Part shown: in pieces, positions 1 to 8,428 of the stretch
How positions within the stretch are numbered: the stretch's first letter is position 1
Layout: each line of letters starts with the position of its first letter
Origin: Vogesella alkaliphila
Lineage (GTDB): Bacteria; Pseudomonadota; Gammaproteobacteria; Burkholderiales; Chromobacteriaceae
NCBI RefSeq assembly: GCF_014652475.1
Contig: NZ_BMYW01000002.1
Location: 186,001-250,000, forward strand
Length of the DNA: 64,000 nt
Direction: 5' to 3'
Position numbers and translations under genes: made by a program
Notes under the pieces: model-generated
Database searches by the model: none
What the model saw: the letters and a program-made list of their open reading frames with translations, nothing else
What the model was told of the DNA's origin: nothing

Positions 1-500
1 ATCTTGTGCAGCGATTTCGACGGCTGGCTCAGCTCCTCGTGGATGGCGTCGATCTCCTGGTCCAGCACGCCTTCCAGCTCGTGCGCGTTGATCTTGCCCA
101 TCGCCATCAGGCGGAAGTTGTCGACGATGAAGGCCAGCAGCTTCGGCTGCTCCAGCACCAGCGGGTAGCGGTTGAACAGCGGGCTCTGCCGCGGCGATTC
201 CACGTGCTCGTCCAGCGCCTTCAGCCCCTGGCTCGCGGTGATCAGCAGCTCGTACATCAGCAGCAGCAGCTGGCGCTGGAACTCGGCACCGTGCTTCTTG
301 CGCAGCACGATGCGCTTGATCTGGCCCACCATCTCCACCAGCACGTGCTTGGGGTTGCCCAGCACCAGCGCGCCCAGCGCCGCGCCGCAGATGATCAGCA
401 GCTCCACCGGCTGCCAGATCACCGCCATCGAGCCGCCATGCAGCATGAAGCCGCCAAATACACACACCAGCACGATGCTGATGCCCACGATGAGCTGCAT
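1..500 (-). CDS. motA: Flagellar motor stator protein MotA (3' part cut by window edge)
   Basis: The reading frame opens at an ATG at 500 and runs leftward off the window without a stop, giving the first 166 residues. The start MQLIVGISIVLVCVFGGFML is a first membrane helix. A second hydrophobic segment (about residues 29-48, WQPVELLIICGAALGALVLG) follows, as in the MotA/PomA family. In that family the protein forms the proton or sodium channel of the stator with MotB and pushes on FliG from the inner membrane. The gene lies 39 bp downstream of fliA in the same direction, so it is probably the distal end of the fliD-S-T-K-L-fliA-motA operon. motB would be expected further left. The torque-generating cytoplasmic loop is only partly inside the window. 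Confidence 0.9.
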   Translation of the reverse strand, partial: MQLIVGISIVLVCVFGGFMLHGGSMAVIWQPVELLIICGAALGALVLGNPKHVLVEMVGQIKRIVLRKKHGAEFQRQLLLLMYELLITASQGLKALDEHVESPRQSPLFNRYPLVLEQPKLLAFIVDNFRLMAMGKINAHELEGVLDQEIDAIHEELSQPSKSLHK

Positions 501-539
501 GTTGTTCCTTCCCTGTTAAGCAAGAGCCGGCGGCGGTCC

Positions 540-1238
540 TCAGTCGGGTGTTGCCGCCAGGCAGTTTTTCATCTTCTTCAGTGCCGCCTTGTTGATCTGG
601 CACACCCGCGCCTCGGTCAGCTCCAGCACCAACGCGATTTCCTTCAGGCTCAGCTCGTGCTCGTAGTACAGCTGGATCACCTGCTGCTCGCGCGGCGCCA
701 GGTGCCGCAGCGCCGATGCCAGCGCGATGCGCAGCTGCAGCTGCTGCTCCGGCGCACGCTCGTCGCCGACATCGCCGCCGTTGGCGACGATCTCGTCGAA
801 GCTGTGCATCGCCTCGGCGTTTTCCGCCAGCAGCAGCGCCTGCACCTCGTCGAGGCTGATACCCAGCGCCGCGGCCGCCTCGCGCTCCGACGGCTCGCGC
901 CCCAGCTGCCGCGTCAGCGCGCGCCAGCCGTCGCGCAGGCGGTGCGCGTCCTGGCGCACGCTGCGCGGCCGCCAGTCCAGGCGCCGCAATTCGTCGAGGA
1001 TGGCGCCGCGGATGCGCAGCATGGCAAAACCGGTGAACTGCTCGTCCGGCTCGCCGTAGCGCCGCGCCGCCTCCAGCAGCGCCAGCAGGCCGACCTGCTC
1101 CATGTCCTCGCGCTCCAGCACCGCGCCGACCTGCGACGACAGCTGCCGTACCGCGCGCTTCACCAGCGGCGCGTGGCGGGCGATGATCGCGCCCTCGTCC
1201 AGCGCCGGGGTGTCGAACAGCGCGTAGGCGGCGTTCAT
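540..1238 (-). CDS. fliA: Flagellar sigma factor FliA (sigma-28), lateral-system type
   Basis: The 232-residue product has a sigma-70 region 2 (about residues 20-95, including EDMEQVGLLALLEAARRY and FAMLRIRGAILDELRRLDW), region 3, and a region 4 helix-turn-helix near the C-terminus (LSLKEIALVLELTEARVCQI). Length and the RIRGAILDELR motif fit FliA. It should direct RNA polymerase to late flagellar promoters. In this block the clearest candidate is the flagellin promoter near 18848-18874. It starts 4 bp after the fliL stop and precedes motA, so sigma factor and stator are co-transcribed. This arrangement fits a dedicated sigma factor for this flagellar set (LafS-like), which is inference. Confidence 0.9.
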   Translation of the reverse strand: MNAAYALFDTPALDEGAIIARHAPLVKRAVRQLSSQVGAVLEREDMEQVGLLALLEAARRYGEPDEQFTGFAMLRIRGAILDELRRLDWRPRSVRQDAHRLRDGWRALTRQLGREPSEREAAAALGISLDEVQALLLAENAEAMHSFDEIVANGGDVGDERAPEQQLQLRIALASALRHLAPREQQVIQLYYEHELSLKEIALVLELTEARVCQINKAALKKMKNCLAATPD

Positions 1239-1241
1239 CGC

Positions 1242-1712
1242 TTACTCGACGATCAGCTTGCTGACCAGCACGTCGCTGAACGGCTGCGGCTGCTGGTCCT
1301 TGCGGTAGGCCGCGCCGTAGTGCTGCAGCAGCAGGGCCTGGAACTGGTCCACGCTCATCGCCGCTGCCTGCGTGCGCGTCAGCTGCGACAGCGCGCGTAC
1401 CGCGATGCTCTTCAGCAGCGGCAGCTGCTCCTTCACCTGCGCCTGCTGCTCGTTGTCGGTGCGGAACACCAGATCGATCGACATGTAGTGCAGCTCGTCC
1501 TGCCCCGCCTCGCGCAGCATCACGATGATCTTGTCGAGGGTGAGGTAGCGCTTGGGCGTCGCCGGCTCGGCCGCGGCCACCGGCTCGCGCAGCGGGCTGT
1601 GCAGCGCGGCGACTCCGCCCTGCTGCTGCAGCCACCAGTAGGTGCCGCCGCCGCCCAGCAACAGCGTCAGCAGCATGCTGCCCGCGAAAATCACCACCGT
1701 CTTGCTTTTCAT
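1242..1712 (-). CDS. fliL: Flagellar basal body-associated protein FliL
   Basis: The 156-residue protein has a short cytoplasmic N-terminus, one membrane helix (about residues 7-27, ending YWWL) and a periplasmic domain with the FliL-type core (YLTLDKIIVML, followed by YMSIDLVF). FliL surrounds the stator and tunes motor output. The start codon overlaps the fliK stop by 4 bases (ATGA), which indicates translational coupling. It is followed by fliA and motA, so it sits directly beside the stator gene it is expected to work with. Confidence 0.88.
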   Translation of the reverse strand: MKSKTVVIFAGSMLLTLLLGGGGTYWWLQQQGGVAALHSPLREPVAAAEPATPKRYLTLDKIIVMLREAGQDELHYMSIDLVFRTDNEQQAQVKEQLPLLKSIAVRALSQLTRTQAAAMSVDQFQALLLQHYGAAYRKDQQPQPFSDVLVSKLIVE

Positions 1713-2824
1713 GCTTCTGCTCCTGCCTGGTAAGGTGCCAGGCCAAATCCGTCATCTTCTGTCGCCAGCTGCAGCGCGCGCCCCGGGCTCGCCTGCTGCT
1801 CCGGCTCGCGCCGTCCCTGCTGCTGCCCGCCCTGGCCGTCGCCGGCGCCGTGGCGCACCTCCAGCTGCACCGACTGGAACTGGCGGTTGCCCAGTTCCTG
1901 GCGCAGCAGATCGCCGATGCCCTGCAGCTGGCGCGCCATGTCGCCGTTGCTGGCGGTCAGCTGCACCGTCAGGTGGCCGCCCTCGTGGCGCAGCGCGATC
2001 TCCAGCGAGCCGAACGACGGCGGGTCGAGGCGGATCAGCGCGCGGTCGATGCCGTGGCTGGACTGCACCGCCAGCCGCTGCGCCAGCAGCTGGTGCAGCG
2101 CGCCGCCCTGGGCGCTGGCGCTGCCGTCCTCGACCGGCAGCGGCGCCCACTCCGGCACCGCCGCCGCGGCCGCCGGGCGCTGGCCCAGTTCGTGCGCCGG
2201 CACCGGCAGCGCGCTCAGGCTACCGGCCAGCAAGCGCGGCTCGGCCGGCAACGGTGCGCCGGCCGTCGCGTCAGCCGTCAACGGCGCGGCCGCCTCGCTG
2301 CTGCTGCCTGCGAGCGGGCTGCTGCCCTCGCTGCTCGTACCGCCGTTGCGGCCAACGTTGGCCGCAAGCAGGCTGCCCGCCATGACCGGCAGTGCCGTTG
2401 CCGCCAAGGCCGCGGCCGGAGCCGTCGCACGCGTCGCCAGCGGAACAAGGGTGGCCGGCGCGGCCGGCTCCGTGCCCGGCGACGTCAGGCCGGCGACAGG
2501 CGCCGGCACGGCACCAGCGCCGACCGGCGTGGTCGCCGTGTCGGCGACCGGTACCGGTGCGCTCGCCGACGGCAGGGGCAGCGGGGCGAATGGCAACGCG
2601 CCAGCCAGCACCGGTGCCGCGCTGCCGGCGCTCGCCGCGTCAGGCGCGGCCGTGTCGGTCGCAAGCTCGCCGTCGCTCGCCGGCAGGCCGTCCATCAGCA
2701 GTGCAAACAGCGACGGGGCGCTGCCGACGGCCGTGGCAGACGGCAAGGCCGGTGCCACGGCCGCACTGGCGGGGGCGGTGGCAGGAACGGGGGTGGCGGC
2801 AGGCGCCAAAAGGGGGCTGTTCAT
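1709..2824 (-). CDS. fliK: Flagellar hook-length control protein FliK
   Basis: This is a 371-residue Ala/Pro-rich protein. The long N-terminal two thirds are low complexity, as expected for the molecular ruler. The C-terminal Flg_hook domain (about residues 250-335) contains the family signature ALIRLDPPSFGSLEI and then an LxVQL strand. I use the ATG at 2824 (MNSPLLAP) because it overlaps the fliT stop by 4 bases. An in-frame start further upstream, at 2983, would lie inside fliT. The ruler region carries a perfect 22-bp palindrome at 2346-2367, made of two fused copies of the window-wide repeat, which codes for ANVGRN. A second FliK-like gene lies at 16905-17885. Confidence 0.88.
   Translation of the reverse strand: MNSPLLAPAATPVPATAPASAAVAPALPSATAVGSAPSLFALLMDGLPASDGELATDTAAPDAASAGSAAPVLAGALPFAPLPLPSASAPVPVADTATTPVGAGAVPAPVAGLTSPGTEPAAPATLVPLATRATAPAAALAATALPVMAGSLLAANVGRNGGTSSEGSSPLAGSSSEAAAPLTADATAGAPLPAEPRLLAGSLSALPVPAHELGQRPAAAAAVPEWAPLPVEDGSASAQGGALHQLLAQRLAVQSSHGIDRALIRLDPPSFGSLEIALRHEGGHLTVQLTASNGDMARQLQGIGDLLRQELGNRQFQSVQLEVRHGAGDGQGGQQQGRREPEQQASPGRALQLATEDDGFGLAPYQAGAEA
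2346..2367. repeat. 22-bp perfect palindrome inside fliK (fused repeat pair)
   Basis: Two copies of the repeat, in opposite directions, share the centre: TTGCGGCCAAC (2346-2356) joined to GTTGGCCGCAA (2357-2367). It lies in the low-complexity ruler part of fliK, the only inverted pair found inside a gene here. Confidence 0.85.
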
Positions 2825-3108
2825 GGTTGTTCCGCAAATTCGCTGACGTTGGCGTAGGCAAGACTCTGCTCGCGCTGCTGCAGGCAGCGTGCCATGTCCT
2901 GTTCCGATTGCTGCAGCGCGCTGCCGATCTCGCGCAGCAGCGCCTGATAGAACTGCTGCAGCTGCGCCACCTCGTCCGGGCACAGCCGTGGCGCCTGCGG
3001 CAGCTGCGCGGCCAGCGCGCGGTCGAGGCGCTGCAACGCGTCCCAGTCGCGGCTGGCCACCGCCTGCTGCAGCTGCTGGCCGAAAACGTTCACGTCAAAG
3101 CGCGGCAT
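2821..3108 (-). CDS. fliT: FliT-like flagellar chaperone
   Basis: The 95-residue product is predicted all-helical and rich in Gln and Leu. It lies between fliS and fliK. Size, helical character and position match FliT, the export chaperone for the filament cap protein FliD. Sequence identity to classical FliT is not obvious by eye, so the call rests mainly on context. The start overlaps the end of fliS by 14 bases and the stop overlaps fliK by 4, so the four genes fliD-S-T-K are tightly packed. Confidence 0.65.
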   Translation of the reverse strand: MPRFDVNVFGQQLQQAVASRDWDALQRLDRALAAQLPQAPRLCPDEVAQLQQFYQALLREIGSALQQSEQDMARCLQQREQSLAYANVSEFAEQP

Positions 3109-3487
3109 GCTGTTCCTGTACTCCCATCCAGCCGCCCTTCAGCGTGTGCAGCAGCTGCACCACCTCGTCCAGCGCCGCCAGGTCCAGCTCGATGCTGGCG
3201 TGGTAGAGGCGGAACACGCAGTAGTCGTACAGCCGTGCCAGATTGGTCACCACCTCGCCGCCGTGGTCGCTGTCCAGCGCGCTGGACAGGCCGTTCAGGA
3301 TGTTGATGCACTTGCTGATGCTGTCGCCCTTCTGCTCGTAGCGCCGCTCTTCCAGGTGGCCGCGCGCGCGCGCCAGCTCTTCCAGCAGGCCGTCAAACAG
3401 CACCAGCACCAGCTGCACCGGCGAGGCGGTGGCGGTTTGCGATTCCAGGTTGACAGCGTGATAGCTGCGGTAAGCGTCGTAGTCCAC
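3095..3487 (-). CDS. fliS: Flagellin export chaperone FliS
   Basis: The 130-residue protein shows the FliS pattern: an N-terminal YRSYHAVNLESQTATASPVQLVLVLFDGLLEELARA segment (quoted only in part from residues 6-41), then helices with KCINILNGLSSALD and LYDYCVFRLYHASIE. FliS binds the C-terminal helix of flagellin in the cytoplasm and keeps it unpolymerised until export. It lies 13 bp downstream of fliD and overlaps fliT. Its client is presumably the flagellin encoded at 17961-18788. Confidence 0.92.
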   Translation of the reverse strand: MDYDAYRSYHAVNLESQTATASPVQLVLVLFDGLLEELARARGHLEERRYEQKGDSISKCINILNGLSSALDSDHGGEVVTNLARLYDYCVFRLYHASIELDLAALDEVVQLLHTLKGGWMGVQEQHAAL

Positions 3488-3500
3488 GATGGCGCGGTCC

Positions 3501-4850
3501 TTATTGGTTCTGGGCGAAGTAGTTGTTGAGGCTGTCCAGCGTGCTGCTCATCTGGCTCTGCATCGCCTGCAGGCGCGAGTACTGCCCCAGATAGCGCTGG
3601 TAGACCTGCTGGTATTCGGCTTCGAGGCGGATCTGGCGCTTGTCCAGATCGTCCTGCATGCGCGTGATGGAGTCGCGGCGCTGCGTGATCACGCCCGTGG
3701 TGGTGCTCAGCCACTGGTCGAGGTAGCCGCGCACCGACTTGATCAGGCCGTCGCCGTTGCTGTCGCTGAAGAAGCTGTCCAGCGCGGTCGGCTTGTCCTG
3801 CAGCAGCTTTGTCAGCTTGCTGCGGTCCAGCGTCAGGCTGCCGTCGCGGCTGGCGCTGACGCCCATCTCCGCCAGGCGCACGCCGCCGATGCTCTGCCGC
3901 ACCATGCTGTTGAGCTGGTCGCGCAGGGTGCGCACCCCGGAATCGGTGGCGAAGATGCCGGCGGCGGTCTTGCCGTCGCCGTTGCTGGTCAGCGTGCCCA
4001 GCGACTTGAGCAGCGAGTTGTAGCTGTCAACGAAGCTTTGCAGGTTGGCCGCGGTGTCGCCGTCGTTGCGCGAAACCGTCAGCTGCAGTTGCGCGTCGCC
4101 CGGGCTCATCGCGCGGCTGAGCGTCAGCGTCACGCCCTGGATCGCGGTAAAGGTGTTCGACGCCTGTTTCACCAGCACCCCGGTGCCTTTCTCGCCCAGC
4201 CACACCTCCGCGTCCTGCGCCGCGCTCAGCTGCGTCGGCGCGTCCAGTGTCGCCTTCAGTGCGGCATTGCCGATACCGCCGGTATTCAGGCTGATCTGGC
4301 CGGCGGCGCCGGTGGCGGCGGACGACAGCACCAGCCGGCTCTGGCCGTCGGCGGTCAGCACCATGGCGTTGACCTTGCCCTGGTTGTCGGCGGCCTGGTT
4401 GATGGCGCGCGCGATCTCGCTGGCCGACAGGCTGAGGTCGCCGTCGACGTCGGCGCTGGCGAGGCTGACATTGAAGGTGGCGCCGCCCTGCAGCGTGACG
4501 CTGAAGCTGCCGCCCTCGGCCGCCGGCACGCCGCCGATATTGCCGAACGCCAGCTGGTGCGCGGTGGCGACCTTGTCCACGAACAGCGAATAGCTGCCGG
4601 CCTGCGCGGTGGCCCCGGCGCTGGCGGTGGCGATACCGTCGCGGCTCAGGCTGGCGCTCATCGCCAGCATGCTCTTCTTGCCGGCCAGGGTGGCAAGGCT
4701 GCTGCGGAAGTCCTGCAGCGCCTTCTGCAACTGGCTGAGGCCGTCGCTGCGCGCCTTGCTGGTCTTGTTCTGCGCCGCCAGCTGCTGCTCGGCGCTCTGC
4801 ATGTAGATCGATGCCATCTGCGATGCCATCTGTGACGGATTAATCTCCAC
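3501..4850 (-). CDS. fliD: Flagellar filament cap protein FliD
   Basis: The 449-residue protein starts with GTG at 4850, preceded by GGAGG at a suitable distance. The N-terminus is helical (residues 5-50, with SQMASQMASIYMQSAEQQL), the centre is a variable beta-rich region, and the C-terminus is a long coiled coil ending NNYFAQNQ. This is the layout of the HAP2/FliD cap that guides flagellin assembly at the filament tip. It is the first gene of the leftward operon fliD-S-T-K-L-fliA-motA. The 14-bp palindrome at 4920-4933 lies about 70 bp upstream of the start and is shared with other promoters in this flagellar block. Confidence 0.9.
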   Translation of the reverse strand: MEINPSQMASQMASIYMQSAEQQLAAQNKTSKARSDGLSQLQKALQDFRSSLATLAGKKSMLAMSASLSRDGIATASAGATAQAGSYSLFVDKVATAHQLAFGNIGGVPAAEGGSFSVTLQGGATFNVSLASADVDGDLSLSASEIARAINQAADNQGKVNAMVLTADGQSRLVLSSAATGAAGQISLNTGGIGNAALKATLDAPTQLSAAQDAEVWLGEKGTGVLVKQASNTFTAIQGVTLTLSRAMSPGDAQLQLTVSRNDGDTAANLQSFVDSYNSLLKSLGTLTSNGDGKTAAGIFATDSGVRTLRDQLNSMVRQSIGGVRLAEMGVSASRDGSLTLDRSKLTKLLQDKPTALDSFFSDSNGDGLIKSVRGYLDQWLSTTTGVITQRRDSITRMQDDLDKRQIRLEAEYQQVYQRYLGQYSRLQAMQSQMSSTLDSLNNYFAQNQ

Positions 4851-4919
4851 TTTCCTGTTCCTCCGAACGCGTAGCGAATACCTGACAAGGCGACGCGGCG
4901 CGCTGTTTGCTTGAAAAAG

Positions 4920-4933
4920 TGTGAATAATCACA
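4920..4933. promoter_or_regulatory. Palindrome TGTGA-N4-TCACA upstream of fliD
   Basis: The sequence TGTGAATAATCACA is a perfect inverted repeat with 5-bp arms and a 4-bp AT spacer. It overlaps the fliJ stop codon and sits about 70 bp upstream of the fliD GTG start. The same pattern recurs upstream of the flagellin gene and twice between fliE and fliM, so it is probably the operator of a regulator specific to this flagellar set. The regulator is not identifiable from the window. Confidence 0.6.
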
Positions 4934-5375
4934 TCAACCCCTGCTGTCGCAGCCACGCCAGGCTGGCCTGGTCGTCGCTGCGCTTCTGTTCCTGCCGTTG
5001 CTGCTGCTGCGCCAGATCGGCGGCGGTGCGCTGCTGCAGGCTCGCCAGCACCTCGCGCCGCCTGCTTGCCGCCAGCAGCGCCTGCTGGCTGACCGCGGTG
5101 TCGGCCTCGGCCAGCTGCAGGTCCAGCTGCTGCGACTGTTTCAGCTGCAGCAGCGCGTCCTTGTAGCCGGCGCAATTGAGGGCAAGCGCCGGCAGCGTGC
5201 GGCTGCCGCTGGCCCCGCTGTGGCGGCACAGCTCGTCCATGCGCTGGATGTTGCGCTGGTAGCGTTCCTGCAGCTGCCGCTTGTCGGCGACTTCGCGCTG
5301 CAGGCGCGCCACGTCGGCGTCCTTCAGCGTCAGCAGTTGCTGCAGGTTTTGCAGCGTGGTGCGGGCCTTGATCAT
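4929..5375 (-). CDS. fliJ: Flagellar export apparatus coiled-coil protein FliJ
   Basis: The 148-residue protein is almost entirely charged and Gln-rich heptad sequence (MIKARTTLQNLQQLLTLKDADV and onward), as expected for the long coiled coil of FliJ. FliJ is the stalk-like subunit that works with the FliI/FliH ATPase at the export gate. I use the ATG at 5375, which overlaps the fliI stop by 4 bases. An upstream in-frame start at 5555 would lie inside fliI. It is the last gene of the fliE-F-G-H-I-J operon. The stop codon overlaps the palindrome that precedes fliD. Confidence 0.85.
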   Translation of the reverse strand: MIKARTTLQNLQQLLTLKDADVARLQREVADKRQLQERYQRNIQRMDELCRHSGASGSRTLPALALNCAGYKDALLQLKQSQQLDLQLAEADTAVSQQALLAASRRREVLASLQQRTAADLAQQQQRQEQKRSDDQASLAWLRQQGLM

Positions 5376-6682
5376 GCGAGCATCGCCTCCAGTTGTGCGA
5401 TCACCTGCGGCAGCGTGACGGCGTCGTCGGCACGCTGGCACAGCAGCTGTTCGATCTGCGGCATCAGCCGTACCGCGCGGTCGGCCTGGGCGTCGGCGCC
5501 CGGCACGTAGCCGCCGAGCGGGATCAGGCCGCGAATTTCCTGGTAGCGGCCCCACAGCGCCTTCAGCGTGCGCGCCGCGTCCAGGTGAGGCCGGCTGCCG
5601 ATCTGGCTCATGCAGCGGCTGACCGAGGCCCCGATGTCGATCGCCGGGTAGTGGCCCTGCTCCGCCAGCGCCCGCGACAGCACGATGTGGCCGTCGAGAA
5701 TGGCGCGCGCGGTGTCGGCCACCGGGTCCTGCTGGTCGTCGCCCTCCGCCAGCACGGTGTAGATCGCGGTCATGCTGCCGCTCGTGCCCTCGCCGTTGCC
5801 GGCCGTTTCCGCCAGCGCCGGCAGCATGCCGAACACCGACGGCGGGTAGCCGCGCGTCGCCGGCGGTTCGCCCAGCGCCAGCGCCACCTCGCGCTGCGCC
5901 ATCGCGTAGCGGGTCAGCGAATCGACCAGCAGCAGCACGTTGCGGCCCTGATCACGGAAATGGGCGGCGATGGTGTGGCACAGCTCGGTCGCCTTCAGCC
6001 GCATCAGCGGCGATTCGTCGGCCGGCGCCACCACCAGCACCGCCTTGGCGAGGCCGGCCGGCCCCAGCGCGTGCTCGACGAATTCGCGCACCTCGCGGCC
6101 GCGCTCGCCGATCAGGCCGACCACCACCACGTCGGCCTCGGTGTGGCGGGTGATCATGCCCAGCAGCACGCTCTTGCCGACGCCGCTGCCGGCGAACAGG
6201 CCGACACGTTGGCCGCGGCCCAGCGTCAACAGGCCGTTGATGGCGGCGACGCCGACATCCAGCGGCTGTGCCACCGGCTGCTTGCGCAGCGGGTTGATCT
6301 GCGGCGGATGCGCCGCCAGCGGCATGTCGCCGCCGAGGCGGCCGCGCTCGTCCAGCGGCTCGCCCAGGCCGTTGACGATGCGCCCCAGCCAGCTGTCGCC
6401 GATCATCAGCCCGGCGCTGTCGGCGGCGGGAATCACCCGCGCGCCGGTGCTGAGCCCGACCGGCTTCTTGTACGGCATCAGGTAGGACACCTCGCGGCGG
6501 AAACCGACCACCTGCGCTTCCAGGTAGTGGCCGCCGGCGGTCTCGATCAGGCAACGCTGCCCGGTTTCCAGCGGACAGCCGATGCTCTCCAGCAGCAGGC
6601 CGGAGGCGCCGACCAGCTTGCCGGTGACGGTGGCCAGCGGCACGTCGGACAGGTCCAGCCGCGCCAGCGCGTCGCGCAGCAT
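5372..6682 (-). CDS. fliI: Flagellum-specific export ATPase FliI
   Basis: The 436-residue protein is an F1-beta-like ATPase. The Walker A motif AGSGVGKS is at about residues 164-171. A Walker B strand VLLLVDSLTRYAMAQRE lies near residues 248-264, followed by the family-typical GEPPATRGYPPSVF. It energises and organises type III export of flagellar subunits with FliH and FliJ. The ATG at 6682 (MLRDALARL) is preferred over an in-frame start at 6724, because it lies immediately after the fliH stop and has a GGGGA upstream. Confidence 0.95.
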   Translation of the reverse strand: MLRDALARLDLSDVPLATVTGKLVGASGLLLESIGCPLETGQRCLIETAGGHYLEAQVVGFRREVSYLMPYKKPVGLSTGARVIPAADSAGLMIGDSWLGRIVNGLGEPLDERGRLGGDMPLAAHPPQINPLRKQPVAQPLDVGVAAINGLLTLGRGQRVGLFAGSGVGKSVLLGMITRHTEADVVVVGLIGERGREVREFVEHALGPAGLAKAVLVVAPADESPLMRLKATELCHTIAAHFRDQGRNVLLLVDSLTRYAMAQREVALALGEPPATRGYPPSVFGMLPALAETAGNGEGTSGSMTAIYTVLAEGDDQQDPVADTARAILDGHIVLSRALAEQGHYPAIDIGASVSRCMSQIGSRPHLDAARTLKALWGRYQEIRGLIPLGGYVPGADAQADRAVRLMPQIEQLLCQRADDAVTLPQVIAQLEAMLA

Positions 6683-6683
6683 C

Positions 6684-7370
6684 TCAGTCGTCCCCGGCCG
6701 GCAGCGGCAGCGCGCTGTCGGCACTCAATTGTTCGCGCAGGCGCTCGACGCAGGCGCCGAGGCGCTGCTCGCAGCCGGCGTCGATGTCGCTGTCGGCGCT
6801 GCGGATGCGGCACTCGCCCTGCGCCAGCGTGCTGTCCGGGCGCAGCGCCCAGCGGCTGGCGCGTTCCGGCGCCAGCTCGCGGATGCGCTGGTATTCCTCG
6901 CTGTTGAGCAGGATTTCCACCTCGCCGGCGCGCGGCGGCAGTGCGGCCAACGTTTCCTCCACCAGGTCGAGGATCTGCGCCGGTTTCAGCGTCAGCTCGC
7001 AGCGGATCACCTGCCGCGCCACCTTGGCCACCAGGTTGATCACGTCCTCGCGCAGCGCGCTCTGGTAGTCGACGCGGCAGCGCTCCATGGCGGCGGTGGC
7101 GGCGTCCAGCGGCCGTGCCGCGCCGTCGAACTGGGCCAGCACCTGCTGCATCGCCTCGCGGCGGCCCTGCTCGCGCCCGGCGGCGAGGCCGGCGTCAAAA
7201 CCGGCCTGCTTGCCGGCGCTCTCGCCGCTGGCGTAGCCCTCGCCGTAGCCCAGGTCCATGCCCTGGCGGAAGCCGTCGGCGGCGGACGCCTGCGCCGAGC
7301 CGGCGTCAAGCTGGGTCGCCAGCTGCGCCGCCAGCAGCGGCGGAAAGCGGTAGGGACGCCAGGGGTTCAC
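6684..7370 (-). CDS. fliH: Flagellar export ATPase regulator FliH
   Basis: The 228-residue protein starts with GTG at 7370, overlapping the fliG stop by 4 bases (GTGA). The much longer open frame up to 8030 is only antisense-free overlap with fliG and is not used. It has the FliH layout: an N-terminus with Gly/Ala-spaced repeats (GYGEGYASGESAGKQAGFDAG), then a helical region, then a C-terminal domain (VINLVAKVARQVIRCEL, and LRPDSTLAQGECRI). FliH holds FliI at the C-ring and limits its ATPase activity. Confidence 0.88.
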   Translation of the reverse strand: MNPWRPYRFPPLLAAQLATQLDAGSAQASAADGFRQGMDLGYGEGYASGESAGKQAGFDAGLAAGREQGRREAMQQVLAQFDGAARPLDAATAAMERCRVDYQSALREDVINLVAKVARQVIRCELTLKPAQILDLVEETLAALPPRAGEVEILLNSEEYQRIRELAPERASRWALRPDSTLAQGECRIRSADSDIDAGCEQRLGACVERLREQLSADSALPLPAGDD

Positions 7371-8428
7371 TCGACGACTTCCTCGGCGAACAGCTGCAGG
7401 TCGATCTCGCCGGCGTCGGCCAGCGTCTTGACCTGCGCCATGATGTCGCGGCGCACTTCCTCGACGCGGCTGAGCGGCACCGGGCCGGAGCGGCGCATCA
7501 TCGCCTCGAACGCCTGCGCCTGGCGGCGCGGCATGGTCTGGGTGATGGCCTGGCTGACCGCCGGCTCGGCGCCCTTCAGCGCGATCGCCCACATCTCCAG
7601 CGGCACTTCCTCGGTCAGGCGCAGCAGCACGGTCTCGGTCTGGCGCGACAGGATGAAGAAGTCGTACATGCGCGCCTCGATCTCGTTGACGATCTCCGGA
7701 TCGTGGCCGCGCAGCAGCTCGATCATGCGCGCGCGGTCGCCCGGCAGGCGGTTGATGATGTCGGCGGTCTGCTGCATGCCTTCCACCAGCGTGCTTTGCG
7801 TGTGCAGGCTGTCCAGGCAGCTGTTGACCAGCTCCTCCAGCTCCTGCAGCAGTTCGCGGTCGATGTCCTTCAGCCGCGCGATGTTGACCAGCACCAGGTC
7901 GCGGCTGTCCTGCGGCAGCGCGTCGACCACCTGCCCGGCCAGCGCCGGAGGCAGGAAGGCGAGGAACACCGCCTGCATGCGCACGTGTTCGCCGGCGATG
8001 CGGTCGGCCAGCCACTTCGGCGACACCCACTGCAGGCGCGCCATTTTCGGGCGGATGGCGTCGCCGTAGATATTGTTGAGCACGCTGTTGGCGATGTCGC
8101 TGCCCAGCGCCAGGTCCAGCGAGCGCTTGAGGAAGGCGCGGCTGGCACCGTGCACCCCGCTCTGCTCGCGGTATTCATCGAAGAACTTCTGGATGCTGGT
8201 CTTCACCGCGTCAACCTTGATGCCGCTCAGCGACGACATCTCCTGCGTCACCGCCAGCAGCTCCTCGCGCGACAGGCAGCGCAGCACCGCCGACGCCGGC
8301 TCCTCGCCCATGCACAGCAGCAGGATGGCGGCCTGTTCCAGCGGCGTCATGCCGTCCGCGTTGCCCAGCGCGATGCCGGCGCTGGCCGCCGCGTTGTTGA
8401 GCAGGTCGGACTTATTGAGTTCGTCCAT
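7367..8428 (-). CDS. fliG: Flagellar motor switch protein FliG
   Basis: The 353-residue protein shows the three FliG domains in order. The N-terminal part binds FliF (MTPLEQAAILLLCMGEEPASAVLRCLS). The middle domain contains the EHVRMQAVFLAFLPP segment, which corresponds to the EHPQ-type motif. The C-terminal domain carries the charged torque helix (RVEEVRRDIMAQVKTLADAGEI). FliG couples stator rotation to the rotor. The start overlaps the 3' end of fliF by 17 bases. In the C-ring it should pair with the short FliM encoded at 10685. Confidence 0.93.
   Translation of the reverse strand: MDELNKSDLLNNAAASAGIALGNADGMTPLEQAAILLLCMGEEPASAVLRCLSREELLAVTQEMSSLSGIKVDAVKTSIQKFFDEYREQSGVHGASRAFLKRSLDLALGSDIANSVLNNIYGDAIRPKMARLQWVSPKWLADRIAGEHVRMQAVFLAFLPPALAGQVVDALPQDSRDLVLVNIARLKDIDRELLQELEELVNSCLDSLHTQSTLVEGMQQTADIINRLPGDRARMIELLRGHDPEIVNEIEARMYDFFILSRQTETVLLRLTEEVPLEMWAIALKGAEPAVSQAITQTMPRRQAQAFEAMMRRSGPVPLSRVEEVRRDIMAQVKTLADAGEIDLQLFAEEVVE

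Noticed and set aside
6-1733. Long plus-strand open frame opposite fliA and fliL (575 codons)
   Set aside because: Composition is Arg/Gln/His-rich as expected for the antisense of GC-rich genes; the minus strand carries recognisable motA, fliA and fliL.
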